Assembly (NCBI GenBank): GCA_029783825.1 | Contig: JAREIK010002450.1 | Coordinates: 3,093,022-3,157,021, forward strand | Source of the DNA: Sapria himalayana | Taxonomy: Eukaryota > Streptophyta > Magnoliopsida > Malpighiales > Rafflesiaceae | DNA length: 64,000 nucleotides | Reading direction: 5' to 3' | Shown: one piece after another, positions 44,940-55,729 of the stretch | Position numbering within the stretch: position 1 is the stretch's first letter | How the letters are laid out: each line of letters starts with the position of its first letter | Made by a program: the position numbers and the translations under genes | The notes under the pieces: model-generated | The model's database searches: none | Told to the model about the DNA's origin: nothing | What the model saw: the letters and a program-made list of their open reading frames with translations, nothing else

Positions 44940-46240
44940 ATATTTTTTTTACTAATGATATTGAAGAGGTGTATATAGAATAGTCACATGTGTTTAGAGC
45001 AGCAAAATTAAGCATAATGATTAGATTATTAAAGGTACTATATGGCTTGAAGTAGACATTGAAAGGCTGGTTTAAAAGGTATTTATTGGCAATCGACTTG
45101 TTTAATTAATACAATGAGTTATGATGTCGGGTGATTTTGATCATTGTATATGCAAGGAAAAAATAATAAATATTATGGATATATCAGTAACTTAATTTTA
45201 TGATTATATCTAGATATATCATGATATATTCACGGATTTTTTGACAAAAAATAATTTTTCCGTATTATTATAATATAAATAAAATTAAAGTTGAATAAAT
45301 ATTTTGAAGTTATAATAAAAAATCAATATATGTATTATATTATTTGTAATATAAAATTAAATTATATTATGTTAGTGAATAAAAAAGATAAATTTTATAA
45401 TATTATTTTACTTATTATAAATGTATTAAAAATTAATAAAATATAAATTATATTATGTTAGTGAATAAAAAATATAAATTGTATATTATTTATATATATA
45501 TATATAATTTAAATCATTTGAATATAAAACTAATATTATATATCTTATAGGAAAATAATATATGAGATTAACTATCTGACTATTGTTCAACTAGATAGAA
45601 TATATATAGTTAGTTATTTTCTAGATTTTTCTCGGCAAGTTTACCTAGACATATATTTCTTTGTATGTTGAGATATGTAAAAAAATTTTCTAGATTTAGG
45701 ATCTCTTCCAGTGATCATGAGCATATGCAGGTAGCCTAATATTTAGATTCAAGTTGGGCATCAATATTTTCTTGTGCTGAGAGATTTATGATTGTGTTTT
45801 GTATTTTTTTTGGAGATAATCTTATTTTATAAAAAAGTAAGAGGGAGACACTTGTTCCAAGACTCGGTGATTAGACAGATTTTTGAGTGATAGGATTGTT
45901 ACTTATAAGCTACTTTGGATCCACCTCCTACTCGAGGAGATTGGATGTCCATTATTTTCTCTTACTACACTTATTTCAAGAGTCAAGTAGCAGCCAATGA
46001 ATCATGTAGCCTTTAATATAATATTTTATAAGCAGTCGAAGTATATGGAAATGAAGTATATATTCTTGATGGAAAATATTCAGGATGAGATTATTATTAT
46101 AGTATATATTTAGAAAACATGATTAGCCGTTCACAAAAATCTTAAAGAAGTCTCTTCTTATCTTTCTTTTTTCAAATTTGATATTTTGGACTTTACGCAC
46201 ATATTTGTTGAAGTTTTTTTTTAGTTGGTTATATTTTTTT
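44940..46240 (+). pseudogene. Ty1/copia RT-RNase H remnant, interrupted
   Basis: NDIEEVYIE then KVLYGLK and LKGWFKRYLLA at 44950-45090 are the RT fingers. After an AT-rich interruption (about 45170-45560) the element resumes with INYLTIVQLD and DFSRQVYLD. The RNase H region follows, with a YGNEVYILDG-like stretch, where copia has 'SS.AEAEYrAm'. Plus strand, frames broken. An LTR-like edge follows at about 46255. Confidence 0.7.
45475..45515. repeat. Short (TA)n run
   Basis: About nine TA repeats in the AT-rich interruption of the copia remnant. Confidence 0.8.
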
Positions 46241-46249
46241 TATCTTTTT

Positions 46250-46720
46250 GTTTATGTTATAGTAATGGAAGCGCCCAACTATGAGACACCCCAATAAGAT
46301 TTATTCATTATATAAATGCATTGTTTGAATGTTGTTTGATTTTAAAAGTTATTGTTATTTTAATGTGCTTGAATTTTGCAATATGAACTGGAAACAAACT
46401 TGTGTAAATCATTGTGTTTTTTTTTTTTGCAAACTTTCTAAATATAATGGATCTAAATAGTTTAAAACACATACACCCATAATATACTAGGAGGATATGA
46501 TAGCAGGTTATAGCTGAATTATGGTTTCGTCTATGATAATTTTATGGAATGTACAACCTACATATTGAGTGCTCTTAAACAATGAAAGAGAAAAAAAATA
46601 GATAAATAAAAAAGAAAAGAAAGCAAAATTTAATATAACAATATAAATAATGTAATTAGCTTTAGAATTGGCACAAAAAAAATTATAATCAAATGAGATA
46701 TTTAGCTGTATCATAGGTAG
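46250..46720 (+). repeat. Copia LTR-like segment
   Basis: Starts TGTTATAGTAATGGAAGCGC. GTACAACCTACATATTGAGTGCTCTTAAAC at 46551-46580 is the same edge motif in inverted form, so LTR pieces of both orientations may be joined here. Confidence 0.35.
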
Positions 46721-46754
46721 ATAAATAGGAAATCTCGTAAGAGTAAAATTAGAA

Positions 46755-46885
46755 ATAAGAGAACTAGGAAATATTTAGATATATCGTACCTATAAAAGAT
46801 AAAATTAAAATGAGATATATTAGATGGCTTGGGCATATAAAGAGGATATATTATGATTAGCAAAAATTATTATGGAAACATAAAC
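46755..46885 (+). pseudogene. RTE-type LINE C-terminal remnant
   Basis: IVPIKDKIKMRYIRWLGHI followed by KR corresponds to the C-terminal 'vaPIeeKlre.RLRWfGHVqRRp' of plant RTE elements. It lies about 2.5 kb after the 43.8-44.24 kb RTE remnant in the same orientation. Between them are a hAT scrap and a copia remnant, with the RT core lost. Confidence 0.75.
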
Positions 46886-46888
46886 TTA

Positions 46889-47645
46889 GGGGCTGTTTGA
46901 TAAACCACTTAATTATTTCAAACTATTGAAAATGAAAATTATAATCAATGTGTTTGATAAAAAATATTTGGGAGCTGTTAATTGAAAATTTTAAATGAAA
47001 TAACATTGAAAATATTAAGTAGGTAGAGACCTACTTAATATTTTAAACAAAAATTTTCAACAAAATTTTTCTTTAAAAGTTATCATTTTGTCCATTTTTT
47101 TTTTCTTTTTTGTTTTCTCATTCATGCTATAATTCAGTTTGTAAATTTGTCATCTCTTCCTCTTTTTTCCACTACTACAAACTCTAATACAAACCCTCTT
47201 TCATGATTAATTTAAGAGAGGAAATAGTAAATCAACTAATTCATTAATTTTTATTTTTATATTAAAATTTTGAATAGTTTTTAAGAGTTTAGATTTTATT
47301 GGTTATTTTTAAAATATTTTTTTTTCTTTTTTGGATTTATGATTTTTTTATGGATATATTTTTAAGAATTTTTTTTTTTTTAATAATTAATAATTATAGT
47401 GAAAAAAGAATTTTATTAGAAATTTTATTTATGTTGGATAATATGTAATACAATGATAATACAGATAAGTATGTAAAATACATCATTTTCAATATTCAAT
47501 ATTTACCGTTATTTAATAATATATTTATCTTCAGAATTCAATTAATAATAATTTATCAAATAGTTTTTCAATACAAATTCAACATTTATAAAATTCAACC
47601 TTAATTTTTCAGTACTTAATTTTTTCAGTTTTATCAAACGAGACA
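46889..47645. mobile_element. Possible MITE with GTTTGATAAA ends
   Basis: The left end GGGGCTGTTTGATAAAC and the inverted right end TGTCTCGTTTGATAAAAC are similar, and the interior is AT-rich and non-coding. It begins directly after the RTE C-terminus. Left flank TTA and right flank TTG would be a Harbinger-type 3-bp target with one change. A hAT origin is also possible; the edges are uncertain. Confidence 0.45.
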
Positions 47646-47694
47646 TTGGCCTCCTAGTGGTATGTGCCTAATGATTCGGAGCATTTGAATTGAT

Positions 47695-48145
47695 GATTAT
47701 ACTATTCTTTCTGCATTAATTTCATTTTTCCCACACTTCACACTTCAAATATAATTTTTATCTGAAATAGTTTGTACTATTCTTTCTACATAAATTTCAG
47801 TTTTCTCACACTTAAATATAATTTTATGTGATATAGTTTATATTATTCTTCTGCTTTAATTTTATTTCTCCCACCCTTCAAATATAGTTTTTATGCGAAA
47901 TAGTTTATTATTCTTTCTGCTTTAATTTTATTTTTCCCACACTTCAAATGTAGATTTTATGCGAAATACTTTATACTATTCTTTCTGCATTAATTTCATT
48001 TTCTCACACTTCAAATATAGTTTTATGCAAAATAGTTTATACTATTCTTTCTACATTAGTTTCATTTTACCCATACTTTAAATATAGTTTTTATGCAAAA
48101 TAGTTTATACTATTCTTTCTGCTTTAATTTCATTTTTTTTCCTTC
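47695..48145. repeat. Minisatellite, about 68-bp unit, 6-7 copies
   Basis: Units begin ACTATTCTTTCTGC or a close variant at 47701, 47776, 47842, 47907, 47975, 48041 and 48109. Each continues TTAATTTCATTTT, CCCACACTTCAAATATAG and TTTTATGCGAAATAG. Spacing is 65-75 bp. It lies about 165 bp upstream of the exon-like block at 48309. Confidence 0.9.
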
Positions 48146-48308
48146 TGATTTATTAAGCTTCACTGTGTTAGCCTGCTTTTTATACTAGATGATTTTTGAC
48201 TTTGCAAGCTCGTATTTTTAGGGGAGTGGAGACATGATGACTGCACTTCTACTTGGATGGAGCAATGTAGGGAATGAACTTTCCTTTAATTGTATTCTGT
48301 GCTTTTAG

Positions 48309-48412
48309 GCATTGTCGCAATCTGTTCTTTGAAAATTTTGATGCGTTATGGTGTCCAGAAATATCCTGATAACCTTGCCAAAGCGGCAGAGCTTGCAGTA
48401 TCAAGTTTGCAG
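48309..48412 (+). CDS. Exon-like block, unknown protein
   Basis: A 104-bp block after the acceptor TGTGCTTTTAG, with a possible donor CAG followed by GTACTT. After two bases of a split codon it is open for 34 codons, including IVAICSL and KILMRYGVQKYPDNLAKAA, ending ELAVSSLQ; it looks alpha-helical. The next acceptor-like TTCTTGCAG is only 35 bp further on, too short for a normal plant intron. So either the block ends differently, or it is one exon with a frameshift into 48448-48609. Family not recognised. Confidence 0.45.
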
Positions 48413-48447
48413 GTACTTTCCTTGAGTTGAGATCTATTTTCTTGCAG

Positions 48448-48609
48448 CGTCAAGCATGTAGTGTTGAGAGTCAGGTTCCTTGGCAGTTTAAAAGTAAAAT
48501 TCCAAATTCGATGCCTTTCCCCCCAGCGTTGTTTCCCAGCATTGTTTCCAATTATGATGAGAAATTGACCTTGCTGGATCTCTCAATGCTCGTAGGCTCT
48601 TCTACATAG
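48448..48609 (+). CDS. Exon-like terminal block with stop codon
   Basis: Open from TTGCAG at 48442 to TAG at 48607, reading RQACSVESQVPWQF, KSKIPNSM and FPPALFPSIVSNYDEKLTLL. A different frame stays open just after the stop (48597-48737: HRTLNDYKEAGYDTQSSSL), which hints at decay by frameshift. It may be the 3' end of the gene starting at 48309 or further upstream. Not part of any transposon recognised here. Confidence 0.4.
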   Translation, partial: RQACSVESQVPWQFKSKIPNSMPFPPALFPSIVSNYDEKLTLLDLSMLVGSST

Positions 48610-49030
48610 AACATTAAATGATTACAAAGAAGCTGGATATGACACACAGTCCAGCAGTTTGGAAATTAGACTAATACAAAGCCAAGATGACATTAGGCAC
48701 CCCCTGGTCGAATACAGAGCTGAAAAATGCAACTAGGAGTTACTTTGGTTCTGATGAGGCAGCTTGTGCTGAAATTGAGTGAGTCAATTTGTCACTTGGG
48801 ATATGAATTTGTGCTGAATATCTTGATTTGCCAACTTTGGGATATTAACTTGTGCTGAATCTCTCATTCTGTTCGAGTGTTGGATGTGTTGGCTGGTTGG
48901 GATATGTTATATGATGATGGATTGTAGTAATAGTTTTTCTTGTATTTTTTTTTTCTTTTTGAAAAAGTAATTTATTTCAGTATGCTTTGTTTGCTCAAAT
49001 AAGTGAGTATCCTATTTTTTCAAGAAGATA
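48610..49030. other. Possible 3' untranslated DNA
   Basis: Moderate GC. GGGATATGAATTTGTGCTGAAT and GGGATATTAACTTGTGCTGAAT recur about 40 bp apart (48799 and 48839). No gene beyond the frame noted above. Confidence 0.3.
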
Positions 49031-49038
49031 TTTAATCT

Positions 49039-49741
49039 GGGGAAATTATGTTTTGGGGTTTTTCCCCAGAAATTTTTAAAATTTAAAAACTGAAATTTTG
49101 ATATTTTTAAAAAAATCTCAGATTAAAAATAAATTAAAAATAAAGACACCCAAATTTGTAAGTACTAAACTATCCTCTTTTATGCCCCTCCCTTGCCTTT
49201 GCCCACTCCCTTGCCCACGCCCTTGCCCACGCTCTTGCCCTCACCCTTGCCTGTATCTTCTCACATGTCTGCTCTCACCTCTCGCCCCTCTCTCCCCACC
49301 ACTCTCCCCCTGCCCGTCTCCACAAGCTCCTTTGTGGTGCTGGTGGAGCTCTGTCGAGCTCCACAAAGGAGCTCAGTAGAGATCCTAGAGCACCATTGCG
49401 GGGCTGGATGGAACTCCATTAGTTCCACAAGAGAGCTCGTCGAGCTCGCTGGAGCTCGATTGAGCTCCACGATTGGGCTCACTTGACGAGCTCCCTCATG
49501 GAGCTCGTGGAAATGGATGGGAGAGAGAGGTTGGGAGAGAGGGGAGAGAGGGGCGAGATGTGAGGGCAGACGGGCATGGGTGAGGGTGAGGGCGTGGACA
49601 AGGGGCATGGGAGAGCATAGTTTAGGACTTATGAATTTGGGTGTACTTATTTTTAGTATGATTATTTTTTAAAAAAATATCAAAATTTTAATTTCTAAAT
49701 CTTAAAAATTTTGGAGAAACACTCCAAAATATATTTTCCCC
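49039..49741. mobile_element. Foldback element with long terminal inverted repeats
   Basis: The ends GGGGAAATTATGTTTTGGGG and, inverted, GGGGAAAATATATTTTGGAG pair. Inverted similarity continues inward for about 150-250 bp (ACACCCAAATTTGTAAGTAC against ACACCCAAATTCATAAGTCC; CCCTTGCCCACGCCC against CCCTTGTCCACGCCC). The flanks are identical, TTTAATCT, at 49031-49038 and 49742-49749. The centre (49325-49510) is packed with GAGCTC palindromes. No transposase. Long inverted repeats and G-start suggest a Mutator-type foldback, while the 8-bp target would also fit hAT. Confidence 0.85.
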
Positions 49742-49749
49742 TTTAATCT

Positions 49750-51440
49750 ATAATAACTTGTGATTGTTTTTATTTTTTTGAATTTTTTCATTATGTTGAA
49801 TAAAGTAGTTAAACCAATCAACTGCTTATAGAAAAATGTGTTGTAGAAAATTTAAGGAATAATTAAATATTTTGATTGTGTAAGTTATATCTCATTTAAT
49901 AATAATCATATAGGTAATCTCAATAATAGTTTTTCCTTAAGTAGTTGATAAGAAATATTTAGCTCAGTAGCAGAGGTGTCAAATGAGGTTGGGAAAGCTT
50001 TGGGTTGAGGTTAGCATCTCTCTCCCTCTCTCTTTCTCTCCCTCTCTCTCTCTCTCCCCCTCTTTAAGCCATAGTAATTTAACATTGTATGTACATTTAT
50101 ACTCAAATTGTATATCATAATGCTCATGTAAATTTCATGATAATCTATTTATCATTAATGTTCTCAAATCACTTAAAACAAATGAATGTGCATATTTTTT
50201 TTAAAAAAAAATGATAATTTTAAAACTAGAACAATAATCATAAAACATAAAATAAGAAGAGAATAATGGAGAACAAAACAATTCACATGTGGTCCAAACA
50301 TAGCACACATAATGCATATTAAAATTTAAAATATTTAAATGCAATACAATAACTTCAAAGATGATCCCATCATCTTAGTACTATTCTTGTCCAACCACAT
50401 TTAACTTTAGAATTTAAATGAGATTGAGTATCTCAGTGTTGGTATGGTCACATTCAAATATGTGCAATCACAAAATCTTATATACCAAATCTTGCAAGAA
50501 AATAAAACAACAAAACAAGGAAAGAAACTTGAAGAATAAACATAAACTTTGAAACAATGATAGAATACGAAATAACAAACAAAAAATAATCTTTGCTCTT
50601 TAATTCCAAACCCTGGAATCTTATTCTTGGGTCAAGCTTCCTCATCACTAGCCCCCAATCTATCACGACTATGTAATGCTTAAATTAAGGACCAAGATAT
50701 GATGGCACCATGAATCTAAATTTTAGAAGGATTTCTGATCATATCATTTTGATCACACAAACTCAATTTATGTCATTTTAATGTCAAACTCGTCGGCACC
50801 TCTAACTCACTCAGTTGCCCACTATTTTTCTAAATATCAAAGGTCTTCATTGTATGAATTTACAATGATTTTTTTTAATAATTTGAATTTGTATTGTTTA
50901 TAAGGATTCTTCTTCAATCTAAGTATGCAACTTTTCAAAACTATGATTTTTTTTCACGCGGTTAAATGTCGATTCAGAAACTACTTTCACATGTTTTCTT
51001 TTTACAACTCATATGATCACTTAAAACATGTATTTTTAAAATTAGATATTTCAATCAAATTTCAAATCATATAATTCACATGTATACTTATTATTTTTCC
51101 CTTTCCAAATGTAGTCAATGCTTTTGGTTCAAGGATGGCGAAATCACTAACATGATGGTCATACCAAGCTACAGACCAACATAAAAATATTAATAACTTT
51201 GTATAGCCCTGCTAGGCTACTAGTTTATTAAAAAATTATTTATAAATACTATCGGTGTTATTTAACTAGATCATGGATCGATATGTCACCTTGTTATATT
51301 TATTCACAGCACTACTAGTTTGACTCTTTTTGGTGAAGCAATATATACTTAACTCAAATATGATGGATTGCATTCTATTAAAGGCATCAAAATGCAGCCA
51401 TAGTAATTTATAATATTATATGTTCATGTAAATTTCTATG
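49750..51440. other. AT-rich DNA with a CT tract, no gene seen
   Basis: A (CT)n-rich stretch lies at 50011-50061. A remnant AGAGGTGTCAAATGAGG at 49973-49989 matches the left terminus of the hAT family but is not followed by a GC-rich body, so it may be a bare end. Nothing coding is recognised. Confidence 0.45.
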
Positions 51441-51449
51441 CTCGTAGTA

Positions 51450-52640
51450 TTCTTTAGGATCATGACCTTGTATTTCATAGATAATTCACCAAGCCACAAC
51501 CATTCTCAGTATCATGATATTTTGTTTCAAAGAGAAATTATCTCAGTCACGATCATTCCTAGTGTCATGATATTTTGTATTAGAGAGAAGTTACCTATGT
51601 AGAAACATTCATTGCTACCATGACTTTGATACTCCAGAGAATATAAAAAAAGACATGAAAGTTGTGACTTCAAACTTATATTATGACTTCTAACTAAAAG
51701 TGTTGTATGGAAATCTTGATGTAATTAAGTAACACATACGGAAAATTACAAAAAAGAGAGGTGAATTGAATTTTAAGCTGAGAGCCACCATGATATCATA
51801 GGAGGTTTGATTCTTGATCCCACTCAAGGGAAAATTTAAGGCAAACACAATAGCATTTGATTAAATTTTAGGTTTTTATACTTTTGATTATGTTTAGGTT
51901 TGCATTGGGAATCCTCGATTATAACATAATGTCTCAAAATATTTTGTATGATATCTTACCTAATGTTTTGATAAATTGATATTTATGTTGAGTTGAGTAC
52001 TTATAATGTAATAATATGCTATTATTGAATGATTAATATTTGTATTAATGTATATTGTATAAAATTGATGGATATGAATGTGTTAAAGATCCAAATTTTA
52101 GGGTTTTCACTATATCATAAGAATTGTATGTGTTGGCCATGTTCGTCAGTGACGTGCATATTATAGGATATACTCACATGGTATGGAAAGAATGTGATGA
52201 CAATGCTTCTAATCTGAACATGTGATATAAATCTATGTGAAAAAATCATAAGATTAAAGTAAGTTTAATCATTGTGGATATGATGCTCACGAAATCAAAA
52301 TAAGAAAGAAATTATGATCAATCTATTATGTATATTCTAGAAGAACTAACATAGAGTAATATGGGAGTTAAGTAAAATATCTAATCTATGAGTTTCTCCA
52401 AAATGTGTGTGTCATTGTCGGTCAAGTTGAAGGATGACATGTAAGTCACGGGGTACACACAAAAGGAGGCAAACTATATTGTAGTGATAGTCCTGTGGGT
52501 TAAATTCTCTTTTATGATTTTTATATGTGAGATTCATAGGAAATAATATATTAATTATCACAAGTATAATGCTTACAAATCCAAAAGTATACATATATTT
52601 ATTACCACATTGTCTCATATCTTTGAGACAATACAATTAA
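51450..52640 (+). repeat. GTCATGA-rich dispersed repeat, copy 1
   Basis: Ordered matches to 53220-54130 and in part to 56800-58320. Shared words are AAATTATCTCAGTCACGATC/AAATTATCTTAGTTGTGATC, CACTCAAGGG/CACTCAGGGG, TAGCATTTGATTAA/TAACATTTGATTAA, TTGATGGATATGAATGTG/TTGATAGATATGGATATG and TATAAATCTATGTGAAAA/GATAAATCTATATGTGAAAA. No protein is readable. Likely a retroelement leader or LTR region of unknown type. Confidence 0.65.
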
Positions 52641-53210
52641 TTCCAAAAAATTGAAATAAATATTTGATGTAATTATCAAGGATATTTGATGATTTTCCTA
52701 ATAAAAATAAATGTGTGAATGATTCATAAACAAAATGACTTGTAACTACAATAGTGAAATACCAAGGGAACAACTACGAAGGTATCATTTTTGATAGTGA
52801 TAATCCATTGATGATAATTACCTTATTTGTCAAGAGAGTACTTGTGCATTTTCACACTAATATATATTTCATTCAACATTCAAACACAACATTAATAAAA
52901 TACTAGGAGAAGTATCTTCACACATAAGGAAGTAAACCAATCTCATATTCTAAGTATCATCACACATAAGGAAGTAAACCAACCCCATATTCTAACTATC
53001 TTCTCAAAAAATTTAAAATTATTGACTCAACTTGAGTAGGATTTAATTTATTGTTAATTTCCCAAGCTACCGACTCAATTTATGTGAAATCAATATCTAA
53101 ACTTATATCTATTTTATTATTCCTATGATCCATATGCCTATGGAGATTCAACAAATCTTTAGCACCATTTCCTAGAAAAAATAAGTTTTTGGTGCCATTA
53201 TTAGAGTCCA
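52640..53210. other. AT-rich DNA with a 42-bp duplication
   Basis: GTATCTTCACACATAAGGAA at 52912 is repeated as GTATCATCACACATAAGGAA at 52954, two adjacent 42-bp units ending CATATTCTAA. No gene is seen. Confidence 0.6.
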
Positions 53211-53214
53211 AAAA

Positions 53215-54206
53215 AATACTTTTTTTAATATAAATTATCTTAGTTGTGATCATTCCCAAAACTATGAAATTTTATTCTAGATAGGAGTTACCCAAGTCAT
53301 GATATTCATTCTCACCGTGTCTTTCATACTTTAGAGAAGATCTGACAAGATATGTAAGTCACAACCTTATTCAGTGTCATGATGTCTAACTAAAAGCATC
53401 GCATAAATATCCCATAGTATTTAAGCTATAATTAAAAAATATATATGAAAGAGAAAGTGAATTGGATTTCAAACTAAAACCATAGGCATGCAATTCTAAC
53501 CACCACTCAGGGGCAAATTCAATGCAAATATAGTAACATTTGATTAACTTTTAGGTTATGACACGTATATTCACATTTGAGCTTATATTGGAAACCCTCA
53601 ATTTTCATAAGAAGTTTCTCAACACATCTCACATGAAATTTTCTAATATTAGGCTAAATTGATATATATGATTAAGTTATATGTGAGTGGTGGATATATT
53701 ATTCATATATTATTCAATGTTTGTGTTGATGTTGTGTTGTAGAATATTGATAGATATGGATATGTTTTAGAACTGAGATCTAGGATTTTTACTATAATAT
53801 AGTTTTATTTATGTTGGTTGTGGAAGATGGTGATAGGTATACCATATGACACACTCATTTGATATGGTAAAGAGGAAATGATAGCCCTTCTAACCTTAAT
53901 GCATAGGATAAATCTATATGTGAAAACCAAAGATTGAGGTGCAATTAATCATTACAAGTATAATACTCATGAAATCAAAAATACAAACATGCTTATGACA
54001 AATTCATTATGGGGGTTAAGTAGAACACTAACCTAGGAAGTTTACTATAATGTGAGAGTCATGTATTATCCATGATAGTTGAAAATAGGTAAGTCATGTG
54101 GCACATCCTATAGAAGATAACTATTTGATATTCAAATTATTGAATATTCTTGTTTATTTTTGTGGTTGATAATAATATGTAGAGGTAGAAATAGAATTAA
54201 TATGTA
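53215..54206 (+). repeat. GTCATGA-rich dispersed repeat, copy 2
   Basis: Direct relative of 51450-52500, offset about 1.75 kb, so the two form a tandem pair. It is interrupted on the right by the solo LTR at 54212. Confidence 0.65.
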
Positions 54207-54211
54207 TTAAT

Positions 54212-54580
54212 TGTTAGGATCATGGCAGAATATTCAATCTTATTGGAACATAAATGCGGCAGATTTTTATGCATTAACCCTTTACAAGGATCACATGCAT
54301 TTCATAAAAACCGAAGAAATGGTAAATGAAACTTACCTTTTGTAGATTAATTCGTCAGGCCTTTAAAGTCTACATCTTGATTTATTCAAATCTTCAAAAG
54401 TGTTGTCTTTCTATAAAGTGACGACTCTCTACAAGTATCCATACATGAACAAAATAATAAACGATCTTGTTGGATGCTAGTTCAAGTTCATCTTCTCAAA
54501 ACGAAATTATGATTTTTCTTTTCTTTCTCTCTGTTTTGGTTGTTCTCATAGTAAATGATGACTACTACAAAATATATATG

Positions 54581-54612
<32 letters not shown>

Positions 54613-55724
54613 CTATATCTATATCTATATCTATATAAATCTGCTAGAGTTTAAATCAAAAATGAGTTTTATATTATTATATTTTTAAAACTCTTTTAAA
54701 AAAACTTTACAGATTATTTTGTAGTAAAAGATTAATTATTTGTTTAAATCACAAATTTAACATTTCTCAAAATAAAATTTGAATTTAAATAACAATTAAT
54801 TATTATTTGTAATTTAAAATAATCTTATCATTTTAAATTATTACAGAGAGTGAAAAACTATAACTGTTATTATTCATTCTTAATATGCAACCCTTTAGGT
54901 TCAATTAACATTGGCAGTAGACTTAAATCATATTTTGATCCTATAAGTCATAAGTGTACTCTAGCAAAATATTATGACTATACAAGTTAAATGAAAAGCT
55001 CATGATCCGAGATAATTTTTATAATTAATGACATAATCTTTTTATCTCATGATATCTTGATAGAATATAAGGCATGAACAAAGGCAACCTTATATCATTC
55101 TATCTTTGATTACTCGAAACCCAATTAGACTGACTAAATAAATGACATTAATCTCCATTAATTCATTTGAGCATGAACATGTATTTTTAAGTCTCAATTA
55201 TTGAGGAGACCCGGAGATATCTTTCTTATAATAAGAGGGACAAATTTCATCTTAATTACTCATATCTTACTATATAATTCTTATTATGTTCAAGTATAAT
55301 TTTTATAGTCATCTGATTAAAGATAACATTTGATTATATCAAAACATAATATTCTTTATATTGAGAACTATAGTGATCTCGTGTCAGAGGATTTAATGAC
55401 ACAACTATTAGAGATTAACTTATGACTTTGATCCATGTATTAATCTCAAGATATATATGTCTAATATTTGTTCTCAACAAATAGATATAAATTTGATTTG
55501 TATCTCATACACATATACATCCCATGAATATTAATCAAAATTTATACTAATCTTAATTTATTGTTATTCCTATAACAATAACTGATTATGGATATTTAAA
55601 ATAATTAATAATATTATTCAATGACATTATATATAATAAATATGTAAATCATCATAATAATTAATTCTCACAAATAATTAAATTACTATGTCCATACGAT
55701 GGGCCTAGAGCACTATTACTAACA
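54212..55724. mobile_element. Solo LTR, 1513 bp
   Basis: Begins TGTTAG and ends CTAACA, with a perfect 5-bp duplication TTAAT at 54207-54211 and 55725-55729. No primer-binding site, polypurine tract or pol follows either edge. It contains a (TA)n/(TATC)n microsatellite at 54586-54637. The segment GGGCCTAGAGCACTATTACTAACA at the right end resembles the inverted 5' edge of plant copia LTRs, so orientation is probably minus. It most likely arose by recombination between the two LTRs of a full element. Confidence 0.85.
54586..54640. repeat. (TA)n-(ATCT)n microsatellite
   Basis: About 13 TA units followed by four ATCTAT-type units, inside the solo LTR. Confidence 0.9.
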
Positions 55725-55729
55725 TTAAT

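Noticed and set aside
49193..49608. Ser/Leu/Pro-rich frames on both strands
   Set aside because: They lie in the inverted arms and GAGCTC core of the foldback element.
49973..49989. AGAGGTGTCAAATGAGG as the start of another hAT element
   Set aside because: No GC-rich body and no TTGACACCTCTA partner follow; at most a bare end.
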